In this document: positions 34,450 to 43,124 of the stretch, piece after piece
Numbering within the stretch: position 1 is the stretch's first letter
Layout: every line of letters starts with the position of its first letter
Assembly (NCBI GenBank): GCA_016875405.1
Contig: VGRJ01000002.1
Coordinates: 1 to 64,000 of the forward strand
Length of the DNA: 64,000 bases
Source: Deltaproteobacteria bacterium
GTDB lineage: Bacteria > Myxococcota_A > Polyangia > Polyangiales > Polyangiaceae
Direction of reading: 5' to 3'
Translations under genes and position numbers: made by a program
The notes under the pieces: model-generated
The model's input: only the letters and a program-made list of their open reading frames with translations
Databases searched by the model: none
Told to the model about the DNA's origin: nothing

Positions 34450-35763
34450 TCAGAGCGAGCGGTCGGCGATCGCGCGCAGCACCTCGTCCGCTGCATGCAC
34501 GTCGTCGACCGCTACCGCGATCGGCGCTCCGCGGCGCGGCACGAACACGAGGGAGTGCGCCCCCCCTCGCCCCACCCCAATCCCGGACAGCAAGAAGTCG
34601 AGGGCAAGGCCGACGCCGAAGACGCCGGCGCCGAGCGCCACGAGCGAAGGCGAGCGACTCCACACTCCGTCGCTCGCGAGCGAGACGCCGAGGTAGGTGC
34701 CGAGCGAGAGCGCGCCAAGCCCCGCGTAGAGCCCGAGCCGCGGATACGCAACCTCGCGAGCCGCGGAGGCGAGGTTCGCGAACGGGATCGAGAGCTCGCG
34801 GGTCCGCAGCGTTCGACCGAGCAGCGCGAAGCTCAACGTGACGTAGATCCCGGAACCATCGACCCGCACTTCGGAGCGGCGCTCGCAGCGCAAGAGGACG
34901 TTCGCGCCGAGACGCGCGAGGAAACGCAAGGCAAGCCAACCCGTCACGCCCGCGAGCACCATCCCGATCCCCCCCAACGGACGCGGCGCCCCCTGCCCCA
35001 CCACCTGCGCGCGGCGCGCGTGGAGCGACCGTCGGGTCGGCGCGCGAACCGGCACCTCGCCCTCGCCTGGAGCGGCGCTGTCGTCCTCCTCGCTCGGCTC
35101 GCTCGTGGGCTCATCGTCTTGGTCCGACCCGAGGGCATCGCCGTCGTCGAGCGCGGGCGCGAGGCGCTCCGCGAGATCGCGCAGACCTGGATCGAGCAGC
35201 TCGCCGACCAGCGTCGAGAGCGCCTCGATGGCCGCAGGAGAGGCACTGCGCGCGAGCGCAGCGAGGGCGACGATGGCCTCCGCGCGCGCGTCCCCGGTAC
35301 CTTCGGCGTCGAGCGCTCGGACGCGCCGCCCGATCCCGCGCCAGAGCGGATCGACGTCGCTTGCACCGAGGACCCCGTCGAGCTCGGAGAGCGCGTCGAG
35401 CACGGTCGTCGCCGCGAGCCAGGTGAGCCGTGCGGCGAGCTCGTCGACGCGCGCGACGTCGGCGGCAAGCGCGTCGGCCACCACGTGATCTGCCACGCCA
35501 TGCGCCAAAAGTCGTCGAAGTGCCGCGCGCTCGTGCGCGACGAGCGCGGGGCGGTCGGTCTCGAAGCGTCGGAGGAGCCCCACCACGTCGAGCTCGCCTG
35601 CTTGGCCTTCCAACGCGTCGAGCCCCTGCTCCTTCAAGAGCTCGTCGAGCCCATCGCCGAGCCGCGTCCTGCGCTCGTCTGCGGCCGAGAGCGCGAGGGT
35701 CCTCAGCACGGCGGCGAGCGCCGTGCGGCGAGGGTGATTGGAGATGGCGACCTCGGAGCTCAT
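34450..35763 (-). CDS. Membrane protein of unknown function
   Basis: A 437-aa protein. Residues 1-210 are Ala/Leu/Arg/Asp-rich helices resembling HEAT-like packing (for example EAIVALAALARSASPAAIEAL). An acidic Ser/Glu/Asp linker lies at ~212-240. The C-terminal half has hydrophobic segments (IGMVLAGVTGWLALRFLA; YAGLGALSLGTYLGVSLA; LVALGAGVFGVGLALDFLLSG) that are probably two to four membrane helices, with a polar domain between them. No family recognised. Start ATG 35763 with GAGGCG just upstream. It follows the KRDKAE-repeat protein on the same strand after 58 bp, so the two likely share a transcript. Confidence 0.6.
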   Translation of the reverse strand: MSSEVAISNHPRRTALAAVLRTLALSAADERRTRLGDGLDELLKEQGLDALEGQAGELDVVGLLRRFETDRPALVAHERAALRRLLAHGVADHVVADALAADVARVDELAARLTWLAATTVLDALSELDGVLGASDVDPLWRGIGRRVRALDAEGTGDARAEAIVALAALARSASPAAIEALSTLVGELLDPGLRDLAERLAPALDDGDALGSDQDDEPTSEPSEEDDSAAPGEGEVPVRAPTRRSLHARRAQVVGQGAPRPLGGIGMVLAGVTGWLALRFLARLGANVLLRCERRSEVRVDGSGIYVTLSFALLGRTLRTRELSIPFANLASAAREVAYPRLGLYAGLGALSLGTYLGVSLASDGVWSRSPSLVALGAGVFGVGLALDFLLSGIGVGRGGAHSLVFVPRRGAPIAVAVDDVHAADEVLRAIADRSL

Positions 35764-35821
35764 CCGCCTCGGGAGAGGGTCTTCGACCGGCGACGTGGTG
35801 GGGTCAAGCCCTCGCTCTCGG

Positions 35822-37249
35822 TCACTGTTTCTGGAGCGAGAGGAAGCCGCCGACGAGGTTCAGGATGCGGCGAAGCTGCACGTTCGTGACGACGACCTCT
35901 CCCACGATCTTCCCGTCGCGCGCCTCGAAGGTGGGCTTGTCGAACCAGGGCGCGAGGATCGGCGGATCGCGCACCTCCTCGATGGCCTCGGCCAGCTCGC
36001 GCGACGTCGCCTCGGCCGCAGCGGGGTTCGTATCGGTGGCCTCGAGCTTCAGACTGAGCGCCTCTCCGCTTGGCGTCGCCGTGAGGCGGAGCAGCGCGAT
36101 GCTCTTCGGAAATCGAAGGGGCGTGTGCATGAAGGCGCGCCAAGGAGTGCGCAAGGTGGCCGCGAAGAGCGTCGACCCCGACTTGTTGAAGCGCAAGTCC
36201 TTCGCCTGGCGCAACTGCTCTTCGGCTTCGGCCGGGGCGACGACGACGACGTGTTTGTCGGCCCGCAGCGACACCCGCTGCGCCCCACCTGCGCCGAGCA
36301 CGCCGAGCGGTGCCGGCGTCCGCGTGAGCCATTTTCCTGGGGGATCGCTCGCGGCCATCGCGGTCTCGATCGCGCGCTGCATATGACCGACGCCGACGTT
36401 GTAATCGACGACCGCGACGACGACGCGCGCGCTTTGCATATGCGGGCCGGTCAGCCATACATGATCAAAATCACGTAGCGCGTCGAGGTTCGTACCCCCG
36501 AGGAGCTCGCGCCACTGGGGGATCCTCGCGAGCAAATCGCCAAACAGCGGACCGAGCTCGTGCCGACGGACGACGTCGGTCGCGAGGTAGATCATCACGT
36601 TGGTGGCCTTCGCCTGCACCGCGCCTGGCTGTCCCGCCAGCTTCGTCGCATCTTCGATCGGCGCCGCGGAACGCCCCGCGGGAGTGGCGCTCGACGACGC
36701 GGAGGGTGCGGGCCCTGCGACCGCCTGAGCCGACGCGCTCGACGTAGGGGCCGGTGGCGCCGCCGACGCGCTCGCCGTCGCCGAAGCGCTCGCCAATCGC
36801 TCACGCTCGGCCTTGTCGCGTTTCTCACGCTCGGCCTTGTCGCGTTTCTCACGCTCGGCCTTGTCGCGCTTCTCACGCTCGGCCTTGTCGCGCTTCTCAA
36901 GCTCGGCCTTCTCACGCTCGGCCCTCTGGCGCAGCGCCGTCGCCTCGGCCTCCTCATCGACCTCCGGCTCGACGGGCTCGGGCGCCTGCTCGGCTTGCGG
37001 CGGAGGTGCCTCGTCCTCGAAGCCCATGTCGAGGTCGATGGGAACGACGACCTCCTCCGAGAGCGGCGTTGGAGCCTCCTCCATTCGCAAGAGCCCGCGC
37101 AACCACGGCGGCACGAGCGTCGGCGCGAGCGGCAGGTGCGCGAGCAACGCGACGGCGACCGCCACCCGAAACGCCCGACGAGGCGAGGCCGCGAGACGCC
37201 ACCACCCGTCGACTTTGAGCGCGTCCGGTGTGGACGCCCCGCCGCGCAC
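35822..37249 (-). CDS. Single-span protein with EKRDKAER repeats
   Basis: A 475-aa protein. A membrane helix (about residues 25-45, FRVAVAVALLAHLPLAPTLV) is followed by an acidic/Pro stretch and four ERKRDKA-type octapeptides (about residues 120-158) predicted to form a long charged helix, then an Ala/Ser/Pro linker (to ~195). The rest (about 200-475) is an alpha/beta domain with VMIYLATDVVRRHELGPLF and KHVVVVAPAEAEEQLRQ, of unknown family. The architecture (short cytoplasmic part, one helix, rigid spacer, globular domain) resembles TonB/TolA-like periplasm-spanning proteins, by layout only. The start is the GTG at 37249; the in-frame sequence further upstream overlaps the divergent promoter region. 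Confidence 0.6.
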   Translation of the reverse strand: MRGGASTPDALKVDGWWRLAASPRRAFRVAVAVALLAHLPLAPTLVPPWLRGLLRMEEAPTPLSEEVVVPIDLDMGFEDEAPPPQAEQAPEPVEPEVDEEAEATALRQRAEREKAELEKRDKAEREKRDKAEREKRDKAEREKRDKAERERLASASATASASAAPPAPTSSASAQAVAGPAPSASSSATPAGRSAAPIEDATKLAGQPGAVQAKATNVMIYLATDVVRRHELGPLFGDLLARIPQWRELLGGTNLDALRDFDHVWLTGPHMQSARVVVAVVDYNVGVGHMQRAIETAMAASDPPGKWLTRTPAPLGVLGAGGAQRVSLRADKHVVVVAPAEAEEQLRQAKDLRFNKSGSTLFAATLRTPWRAFMHTPLRFPKSIALLRLTATPSGEALSLKLEATDTNPAAAEATSRELAEAIEEVRDPPILAPWFDKPTFEARDGKIVGEVVVTNVQLRRILNLVGGFLSLQKQ

Positions 37250-37318
37250 ATGCGTCCCAGGCACCACAGCGGACCTTAGCACGAGGCCGAAGTGCGCGAA
37301 CCCAATGGCACTCCTGGC

Positions 37319-37334
37319 TGGCACGGGTTTGGCC
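37319..37334 (+). promoter_or_regulatory. Sigma-54-type promoter before the L,D-transpeptidase
   Basis: TGGCACGGGTTTGGCC has the invariant GG and GC separated by 10 bp (-24/-12) and a full TGGCAC -24 element; the -12 element is TGGC rather than TTGC. It lies 77 bp upstream of the ATG. Myxobacteria use sigma-54 and its activators heavily. No binding site for an activator was recognised. Confidence 0.4.
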
Positions 37335-37410
37335 AGAAACTGGCTCGGAGCGAACGATGCAGCTACTAGAACCAAGCCTTAGCAGGCAAGACGAAGAGGC
37401 AGGGGAATCG

Positions 37411-39498
37411 ATGGCGTCGAAGGAATCGAGCGGCAAGGGGAAGCCGTCGCCGGGAAAAAACCGGCGTGTGAGCTCCCTGAGCGGCATCGATCGCATCGAG
37501 CCGCCCGCGCGGAGCCCCATGCCCTCCGGCTCAGGCAACGCGCGACCGCGCGGAGGTGACGAGCCTCCCGGACCGCCCGCGCCCCGGGGCCGCGGAGCGG
37601 CCGCGACCGTCGTCGGCGCCCTCGTCGGCGTGATCGTCGGCGCCGGCGGGATCGGCGCAGTCTCCTGGGCGAGCGGCTGCGGTGAGCGTGCCGCGAACCA
37701 GGCAGCCGCGTCGGCGACCGCTTCGGCGACGGCGAGCCCCGAGCCCACCGTCGCGCCGACCGCGCTCGCCTCCGCCGAGGTGCCGCCGCCTCCCGACGAC
37801 GCAAACGAGCCCGAGGTCGCCGAGCCCGACGCCCCAAAGGCCCCCGTCGAGGAGAAGCCTTGGTCGGGACCATGGCTCGGCGCAATGGCCCAGGTCACGC
37901 CGGTGTATCCGACGGCGCGCTTCTCGAAGAACCGGCTCGGCTACTTGCGTCGTGGCGCGAAGGTCGCGGTCAACGACAAGCCGATCCACACCGACTCGTG
38001 CAAGCAGGGCTTTTACGCGCTCGTCGATGGCGGCTACGTTTGCGGCAAGTACGCGACCACCAACGTCGAAGACAGCCGCGTGAAGCTCGGCGTGAAGCCC
38101 GCCGATCTCGAGGGCATGATGCCCTACAAGTACGCGTACAACACGGCGCACGGCACCCCGCTCTACGCCCAGGTCCCGTCGCGGGACGACATGCAGCGCT
38201 ACGAGCCCTACCTCAAGGAGCCCGACAAGAAGAAAGGCAAAGACGACACCTCGGACAAGGCAGACAAGGCCGAGAGCAGCGACAAAGCCGACAAGAGCGA
38301 CAGGGCCACGAAGGGCGACCACGGAGCGAAGGGCTCGAAGAGCGCGAAGGCCGAGAAGGCCGAGAAGGCCGAGAAGGCCGAGAAGGCCGAGAAGGCCGAG
38401 AAGGCCGAGAAGGCCGAGAAACCCGACAAGGTGATCGAGAAGGCCGATCAGCCGCGGCCCGACGACCCCGACGCGGTCGACGCTCCGAGCGCGCCGGCGA
38501 AGCCGACGGTGAGCGCGTCCGCGGTGCCCATCGAGGTCCCCGTCCCGTCGGCGTCTCCGATAGAGGCGGCGCCCGAAGAGGACAAGCCATGGTGGCAGCG
38601 CGACACCAAGGACAAGCCCCTCGACATCAAGCTAAGCGACCTCGAAGAGAGCGACGGCACGCTCGCGAAGCGCATGGTGAAGGGCTTCTTCGTCGCGATC
38701 GATCGCGGCTTCTCGTGGAACAACCGGCTCTGGTGGAAGACCACCGATGGGCTCATCGCGCCGAGCGACCGGATGGTGATCCCGAAGACGCCCGACCTGC
38801 GGGGCTTCGACATGCGCGCCGGCGTGAAGCAGGTCGCGTTCGTCCGCGTGAGCCAGGCATCGCGCTACGAACGCCGGAAGGACGGCAAGAGCTTCTCGAA
38901 GAAGGGAAAGGCCGTGCGCTTCACGTCCTTCGCGCTGACCGGTAACACCGAGCTCGAAGCGAAGCAGCGCTACTTCGAGACGTCGGAGGGCTTCTGGCTG
39001 CGTGAGTCCGACATCGCGGTGACCGAGCCCGGGCCACGTCCCGATCGCATCGGGACCGACGAGAAGTGGGTCGACGTGAACCTGACGCGCAAGACCCTCG
39101 TCGCGATGCTGGGCGACAAGCCGATGTACGCGGCGCTCGTCTCGCCCGGAAAATCCTCGCCAAACAAGGACAAGGATCACCGCACGAAGACGGGCATGTA
39201 CCGCATCCGCGAGAAGCACGTCGCGACCACGATGGACGGCGACGGCACCTCGGGTGGCGACCTCCCCTACAGCATCATGGATGTGCCGTACGTCGAGTAC
39301 TACGACGGCTCGTACGCGCTCCACGCGGCGTTCTGGCACAACAACTTCGGACGCGAGCAGAGCCACGGGTGCGTCAACCTCGCGCCGGCCGACGCGAAGT
39401 GGCTGTTCTTCTGGACCGAGCCTGCGCTGCCGAAGGGCTGGCACGGCGTGTGGTCGAGCGAGAAGCGCCCCGGCAGCTGGGTCGTCATTCACGAGTAG
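37411..39498 (+). CDS. L,D-transpeptidase (YkuD) with AEK-repeat region
   Basis: A 695-aa membrane-anchored peptidoglycan crosslinking enzyme. One transmembrane helix (about residues 66-86, TVVGALVGVIVGAGGIGAVS) follows a basic cytoplasmic N-terminus. A Pro/Glu-rich region precedes a domain (~150-260, GPWLGAMAQVTPVYPTAR) and a Lys/Glu/Asp-rich tract (~270-355) with eight AEK triplets. Another domain (~400-560) precedes the YkuD catalytic part, where the signature is HAAFWHNNFGREQSHGCVNL (catalytic Cys ~654). The ATG at 37411 has AGGGGA 4 nt upstream. Divergent from the KRDKAE gene. The combined architecture is unusual for this enzyme family. Confidence 0.85.
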   Translation: MASKESSGKGKPSPGKNRRVSSLSGIDRIEPPARSPMPSGSGNARPRGGDEPPGPPAPRGRGAAATVVGALVGVIVGAGGIGAVSWASGCGERAANQAAASATASATASPEPTVAPTALASAEVPPPPDDANEPEVAEPDAPKAPVEEKPWSGPWLGAMAQVTPVYPTARFSKNRLGYLRRGAKVAVNDKPIHTDSCKQGFYALVDGGYVCGKYATTNVEDSRVKLGVKPADLEGMMPYKYAYNTAHGTPLYAQVPSRDDMQRYEPYLKEPDKKKGKDDTSDKADKAESSDKADKSDRATKGDHGAKGSKSAKAEKAEKAEKAEKAEKAEKAEKAEKPDKVIEKADQPRPDDPDAVDAPSAPAKPTVSASAVPIEVPVPSASPIEAAPEEDKPWWQRDTKDKPLDIKLSDLEESDGTLAKRMVKGFFVAIDRGFSWNNRLWWKTTDGLIAPSDRMVIPKTPDLRGFDMRAGVKQVAFVRVSQASRYERRKDGKSFSKKGKAVRFTSFALTGNTELEAKQRYFETSEGFWLRESDIAVTEPGPRPDRIGTDEKWVDVNLTRKTLVAMLGDKPMYAALVSPGKSSPNKDKDHRTKTGMYRIREKHVATTMDGDGTSGGDLPYSIMDVPYVEYYDGSYALHAAFWHNNFGREQSHGCVNLAPADAKWLFFWTEPALPKGWHGVWSSEKRPGSWVVIHE
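38350..38421 (+). repeat. Eight 9-bp repeats encoding AEK
   Basis: GCCGAGAAG is repeated eight times without change. It encodes a charged helix linker in the L,D-transpeptidase; a slippage-prone, in-frame tract. Confidence 0.9.
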
Positions 39499-39538
39499 CC
39501 TTGACTCCTCCGCGCCCCCGCGAAAAGTCACGGGCGCG

Positions 39539-40537
39539 ATGGATCAGCTGACCGCTCACCTTGACCGAGGTTGGGACCTCGCGCAGGGCGGCGACGCGCG
39601 CGGCGCGATGAGCTCGGCTCGCCGCGCGCTCGAGCTCGCGCCGGACTCGCCCGAGGCCTACAACCTGCTCGGCTACGCCGCCTCGCTCGACGGAGACTGC
39701 GACGAGGCGGTCGAAGCCTACGAGCAAGCTATCGCGCTCGACGATGGCTACGTCGAGGCCATGCTGAACGCGGCCGAGCTCTACGTGCATCCGCTGCGCG
39801 ATTTTGAGCAAGCGCTCGAGCTGTGCGAGCGAGTGCTCGAGCTGTCGGAGTACGACGACGAGATCGTCGACGCCCACCTGCTTCGGTTCGAAGCGTACTG
39901 GGCCATGGGTGACGACGACAACGCGAAGCAGGCGCTCTCGCGACTCGCGCGCGGACCCTATGAGACGGCGGCCCAAAACTTCCTCGTCGGCCGGGCGTGG
40001 GTCGAGCTCGGTGAGCACGAGCGAGCAAAGCCCCTGCTCGCGGCGGCGCTCGAGGCGGACCCGCACAACCCCGAGGCCTGCTACTACGCCGGCGTCCTGG
40101 CCGAGGCGCAAGGCGACCGCGCGCAGGCCAATGCGCACTTCCTTCGCGTTCGTCAGCTTGAGGCCGACGTCGGCCTGCCGTCGTGGTCCCCCGACGAGCG
40201 AGCCTTCATGGCGTTCGTCGAGCGCGCGACCGGCACCCTACCCACCGAGCAACGGGAGCTGCTCCGCAACGCGGAGGTGTTCGTGGTCGACCTCCCCGGT
40301 CCGGAGATGATCGTCGACGGCGTCGACGTCCACGCCCTCGCGATGCTCGACCTGCTCGCGCCGACCCCGCCAGCGAAGGTGGTAAGCGGAGGCCGACTGC
40401 GTGCCTTCGTCTACGCGATCAACGTGATGCGTACCGCCGGCGCGCTCGATCGGGTTGAAGACACCATCCGCGAGGCGCTCGAGCGCGAGCTCGGCCACCT
40501 CGTCGAAGAGCTCGGCGGCCCCTCCGGCACGAACTAA
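39539..40537 (+). CDS. TPR protein with degenerate metallopeptidase domain
   Basis: A 332-aa cytoplasmic protein. Residues 5-215 hold about six TPR units (for example ALELAPDSPEAYNLLGYAAS, ALEADPHNPEACYYAGVLAE). Residues ~225-330 align by eye with the minimal zincin-like metallopeptidase domain of the PF06262 type: TGTLPTEQRELLRNAEVFVV, RAFVYAINVMR, and the end LERELGHLVEELG where active members have HExxH. The first metal-binding His is Arg here (RELGH), so proteolysis is doubtful. ATG 39539; it follows the L,D-transpeptidase by 40 bp. A strong bidirectional hairpin follows. Confidence 0.75.
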   Translation: MDQLTAHLDRGWDLAQGGDARGAMSSARRALELAPDSPEAYNLLGYAASLDGDCDEAVEAYEQAIALDDGYVEAMLNAAELYVHPLRDFEQALELCERVLELSEYDDEIVDAHLLRFEAYWAMGDDDNAKQALSRLARGPYETAAQNFLVGRAWVELGEHERAKPLLAAALEADPHNPEACYYAGVLAEAQGDRAQANAHFLRVRQLEADVGLPSWSPDERAFMAFVERATGTLPTEQRELLRNAEVFVVDLPGPEMIVDGVDVHALAMLDLLAPTPPAKVVSGGRLRAFVYAINVMRTAGALDRVEDTIREALERELGHLVEELGGPSGTN

Positions 40538-40611
40538 TCACTCACTCTCGCCTGCTCGCCTCGACGGGCCCCTCGGGCAACACGCGGCGACTCCCTCGTC
40601 ATGGAATGCGA

Positions 40612-40643
40612 GAGGCGAGCCCGAGCGATCTCGGACCCGCCTC
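40612..40643. terminator. Bidirectional terminator between convergent genes
   Basis: GAGGCG-3 nt-CCGAG-CGAT-CTCGG-3 nt-CGCCTC forms an interrupted stem of 11 pairs with a 4-nt loop, followed by TTT on the plus strand. It lies between the TPR gene and the sigma-like gene, which converge. Confidence 0.6.
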
Positions 40644-40669
40644 TTTCGTCGGGGCAACGAGCGTGAGCC

Positions 40670-41308
40670 TCAGTCGTCGTAGGCCTCGTCCGACGCGTCC
40701 TCGGCGTCCTCCGAGCGCAGCACGGGGAGCCGACGCTTGCCGACGGGACCCTCGTCGACGTAGTCGCGGAGCGCCATCATGTCGCGGAGTGCCTCGAGCT
40801 TCGCGAGGGCGCGAACCTCGACCTGACGGATCCGCTCCCGGGTGAGGTTCATGATCGCGCCGACGTCTTCGAGCGTCGTGCCGCCGCGGTCCGCCACGTC
40901 GAGCGCACAGCTCTCGTTCATCTGCCAGACCTCGAGGTCCGGGAAGTTCAGCTTGATCGCACCGGTGCGCGGCGAGACGTCCAGGTACAGGTGGTACTGG
41001 CACGAGACGAACGGGCACGGCCGCTCGGTGCCAAGGCACTCGGCGCGCGTCTTCGGCTTCTCGTAGTCGTTCTCGGGGTAGAGCATGCGGCCGAGCTCGA
41101 GCTCGCGCTTCGTCATGCGCTTCACGCTAATGGTGCGCGCGCGCACGGCACGCTTGCGTCGCGAGCGCCGCTGCTCACGCGTCACCGCGGTGTCCGCGGT
41201 CTGCACGTTGCGCACGAGGTTGCCCTGAACCGCGAGAGGATCCACCGCCTCCACGTCAAGCACTCCTCCTACCAACGCATCCCTGATCTTGTCCGTGTCC
41301 GTAGCCAT
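40670..41308 (-). CDS. Sigma-70 region-4-like regulator
   Basis: A 212-aa protein whose C-terminal part (about residues 150-190) is a sigma-70 region 4 helix-turn-helix: [29 protein letters not shown], the -35 recognition motif. Upstream there is no region 2, so it is not a complete sigma factor. The middle has a paired Cys ([16 protein letters not shown]) and [19 protein letters not shown]. The N-terminus is basic. It is probably a DNA-binding accessory regulator conserved in deltaproteobacteria. ATG 41308 with GGAGG 6 nt upstream. It is downstream of the MerR-like gene on the same strand. Confidence 0.75.
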   Translation of the reverse strand: MATDTDKIRDALVGGVLDVEAVDPLAVQGNLVRNVQTADTAVTREQRRSRRKRAVRARTISVKRMTKRELELGRMLYPENDYEKPKTRAECLGTERPCPFVSCQYHLYLDVSPRTGAIKLNFPDLEVWQMNESCALDVADRGGTTLEDVGAIMNLTRERIRQVEVRALAKLEALRDMMALRDYVDEGPVGKRRLPVLRSEDAEDASDEAYDD

Positions 41309-41490
41309 CGTTGCCTCCCGTTGCCCTTCCAAAGCGCGCACGAAACCCTCGCCGTGCGCGACGCACAGTCGTCCCCCATCGAACCCGCTCGCGCGGGCGT
41401 TGCCTCATGTGTGCGGGCTCGAAAGCCTCGCTCGACTGCCTGTCGTTCGCCGCTCCGTGAGGAGTCGGCTCGTGTCTCGATGTCGGTCCG

Positions 41491-42033
41491 TCAGGACGCG
41501 GCAGCCTCTCCCGTGGCAGCCTCGTCCGGCTCTTGAATCAGGCGCTCCTCGATCTTCTCGAGGCGCGCGAGCAGGTCGTCGGCGAGAGCCCGCGCGCGAG
41601 CGATGTCCGCCTTCACTGCGCGAATCCCCGGAAGGGCCTGCGCCTGGTCGGCCGTGGCGCGCTGATCGACGTTGCGATCGAGCGCGTTGAACACCTTGTC
41701 GAGCGTGGTCTCGAGCTCCTCGATGTCCCCGCGGACAAAGAGGATCTGCTTCTGGATGTCCTCGATCGTGATGTCCTTCTCCATCAGCTCCTTGATGCGG
41801 AGGATCTGGCGAATGACACGGACCGGGTACTTCCCCTTGGAGCCCTGATGCTTGCCCTTGCGACCGACGCGCACGCTGCGCGGCAGCAGCCCGAGCTGCA
41901 CCCACTTCCGGAGGGTTGCCTCCCCGAAGCGCACTTCCTGCGCCTCGAAGAAGGAGAGGAGGTCGGCGGACGTGATGCCCCCCGAGTGGTCGCGTTCGAC
42001 CTGCTCGAGGACGCTCTCGGCTACCTTGCCCAT
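41491..42033 (-). CDS. MerR-like helix-turn-helix regulator
   Basis: A 180-aa DNA-binding protein. Residues ~15-95 form a winged helix of MerR type (FEAQEVRFGEATLRKWVQLG, wing RVGRKGKHQGSKGKY, then RVIRQILRIKELMEKDITIEDIQKQI). The rest (~95-165) is a long amphipathic helix for dimerisation. There is no ligand-binding domain, so it resembles small MerR-like developmental regulators. It precedes the sigma-like gene (182 bp), and a promoter with a perfect palindrome lies upstream. Confidence 0.8.
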   Translation of the reverse strand: MGKVAESVLEQVERDHSGGITSADLLSFFEAQEVRFGEATLRKWVQLGLLPRSVRVGRKGKHQGSKGKYPVRVIRQILRIKELMEKDITIEDIQKQILFVRGDIEELETTLDKVFNALDRNVDQRATADQAQALPGIRAVKADIARARALADDLLARLEKIEERLIQEPDEAATGEAAAS

Positions 42034-42085
42034 CTCGATTCGCCCCTCAGCTGGCCGAAGAATGACCAGCCTTGAAGTGAGGACG

Positions 42086-42115
42086 AATGTATTCCACTCA
42101 ATGGACTCCAGTCAA
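42086..42115 (-). promoter_or_regulatory. Sigma-70-type promoter of the MerR-like gene
   Basis: On the minus strand: -35 TTGACT (42115-42110), an 18-bp spacer, -10 TACATT (42091-42086). Transcription would start near 42079, giving a ~45-nt leader. The region is visibly less GC-rich than its surroundings. Confidence 0.5.
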
Positions 42116-42124
42116 ACGAGACCC

Positions 42125-42140
42125 GCGCAAACTTTTGCGC
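42125..42140. promoter_or_regulatory. Perfect 16-bp palindrome upstream of the -35 box
   Basis: GCGCAAA-CT-TTTGCGC is a perfect 7-bp inverted repeat with a 2-bp centre. It sits 10 bp upstream of the -35 of the MerR-like gene and 163 bp before the divergent hydrolase ATG. It is a likely operator for a dimeric regulator acting in one or both directions. Confidence 0.5.
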
Positions 42141-42302
42141 AGCACCTTGCACGTCCAGCGATTTTGCCGAGGAGCAGCGCTACGCGGACATTAATTGTCC
42201 AAATCGCAACCTTGACCGTGGCGCCACCGGGTGCCCGCGAATTTGACTTCGCGAGCGTACAAGTCCTTGATCTCACTCGTGGTTGAGGAGCCGCTCCGCA
42301 CG

Positions 42303-43124
42303 ATGCGCGACGTGACCGCGCGCGGCGTCCGCATGCGCGTCATCGAGGCGGGCGAGGGCCAGGGGCCGCCCCTCGTCCTCGTGCACGGATTCCTCTCGAC
42401 GCACCTCGAGTTTGACGAGCTGATCGAGCGCCTCGCCCACCATTTCCACGTGATCGTGCCCGATCTCCCTGGCTCGGGGGACAGCGAGAAGCCGAGCCCG
42501 GCGCGCTATGTCTACGGCGTCGAGACCTTCGCAGAGACCGTCGCGGACCTCATCTCTGCGTACGGGATCGGCCGCGCGTTCGTGGCCGGACACGGGCTCG
42601 GCGGAGCGGTCGGCATCACCCTCGCGGCGCTGCACCCCGAGCTCGTGAACCGGCTCGTCTTGGTCGCGCCGCTCTGCTACCCGTTCGCGGCGCGCGCGAT
42701 CTTCCGCGGGCCGCTCATGCCGATCGTCGGCAGCGTCGTCTTCAAGCAGTTCTTTGGGTGGCGTGCGTTCCGCACCTACTTCCGCGAGTGGGTGTATCCG
42801 CCCGAGTTTCCTCTGCCGGAGCAGATCGCCGCCAACTTCGAGGCCTTCAACAGCCCCTCCGGTCGCGAGAGCGCCTACGCTGTTCTCGAGAGCATGCTCG
42901 ACACGCGCCCGACCGTCGCGCGCATCACGCGAATCCGGAGGCCGACGCTTGTCACCTGGGGCCGTGAGGACCGCGTCTTTCCCGCTCACCACGCCCTCAA
43001 GCTCGCGCGCGAGATCCCGGGCGCGCGTCTCGAGTTGTTCGACGCCGGGCACGCGCCGCACGTCGAACGCCCGGACGACTTCGCGCTGGTGCTTCGACAA
43101 TTCTGCGAAGGCAGGCGCGGATGA
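42303..43124 (+). CDS. Alpha/beta hydrolase
   Basis: A 273-aa hydrolase of the epoxide-hydrolase/haloalkane-type alpha/beta fold. The oxyanion motif VLVHGFLSTHLEF, the strand VIVPDLPGSGDSEKP, the nucleophile elbow GHGLGG (where most serine hydrolases have GxSxG, here His), the acid in TWGREDRVFP and the catalytic His in DAGHAPHVERP are visible. The nucleophile position should be checked, because the elbow lacks Ser at the central position. ATG 42303 is the first good start; an earlier GTG at 42231 would add 24 residues. It overlaps the permease gene by 4 nt (ATGA). Confidence 0.82.
   Translation: MRDVTARGVRMRVIEAGEGQGPPLVLVHGFLSTHLEFDELIERLAHHFHVIVPDLPGSGDSEKPSPARYVYGVETFAETVADLISAYGIGRAFVAGHGLGGAVGITLAALHPELVNRLVLVAPLCYPFAARAIFRGPLMPIVGSVVFKQFFGWRAFRTYFREWVYPPEFPLPEQIAANFEAFNSPSGRESAYAVLESMLDTRPTVARITRIRRPTLVTWGREDRVFPAHHALKLAREIPGARLELFDAGHAPHVERPDDFALVLRQFCEGRRG

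Noticed and set aside
38350-38421. A repeat array of regulatory type
   Set aside because: It is an in-frame AEK codon repeat inside the L,D-transpeptidase, not a separate element.
40670-41308. A complete alternative sigma factor
   Set aside because: Only region 4 is recognisable; the core-binding and -10-melting region 2 is absent.
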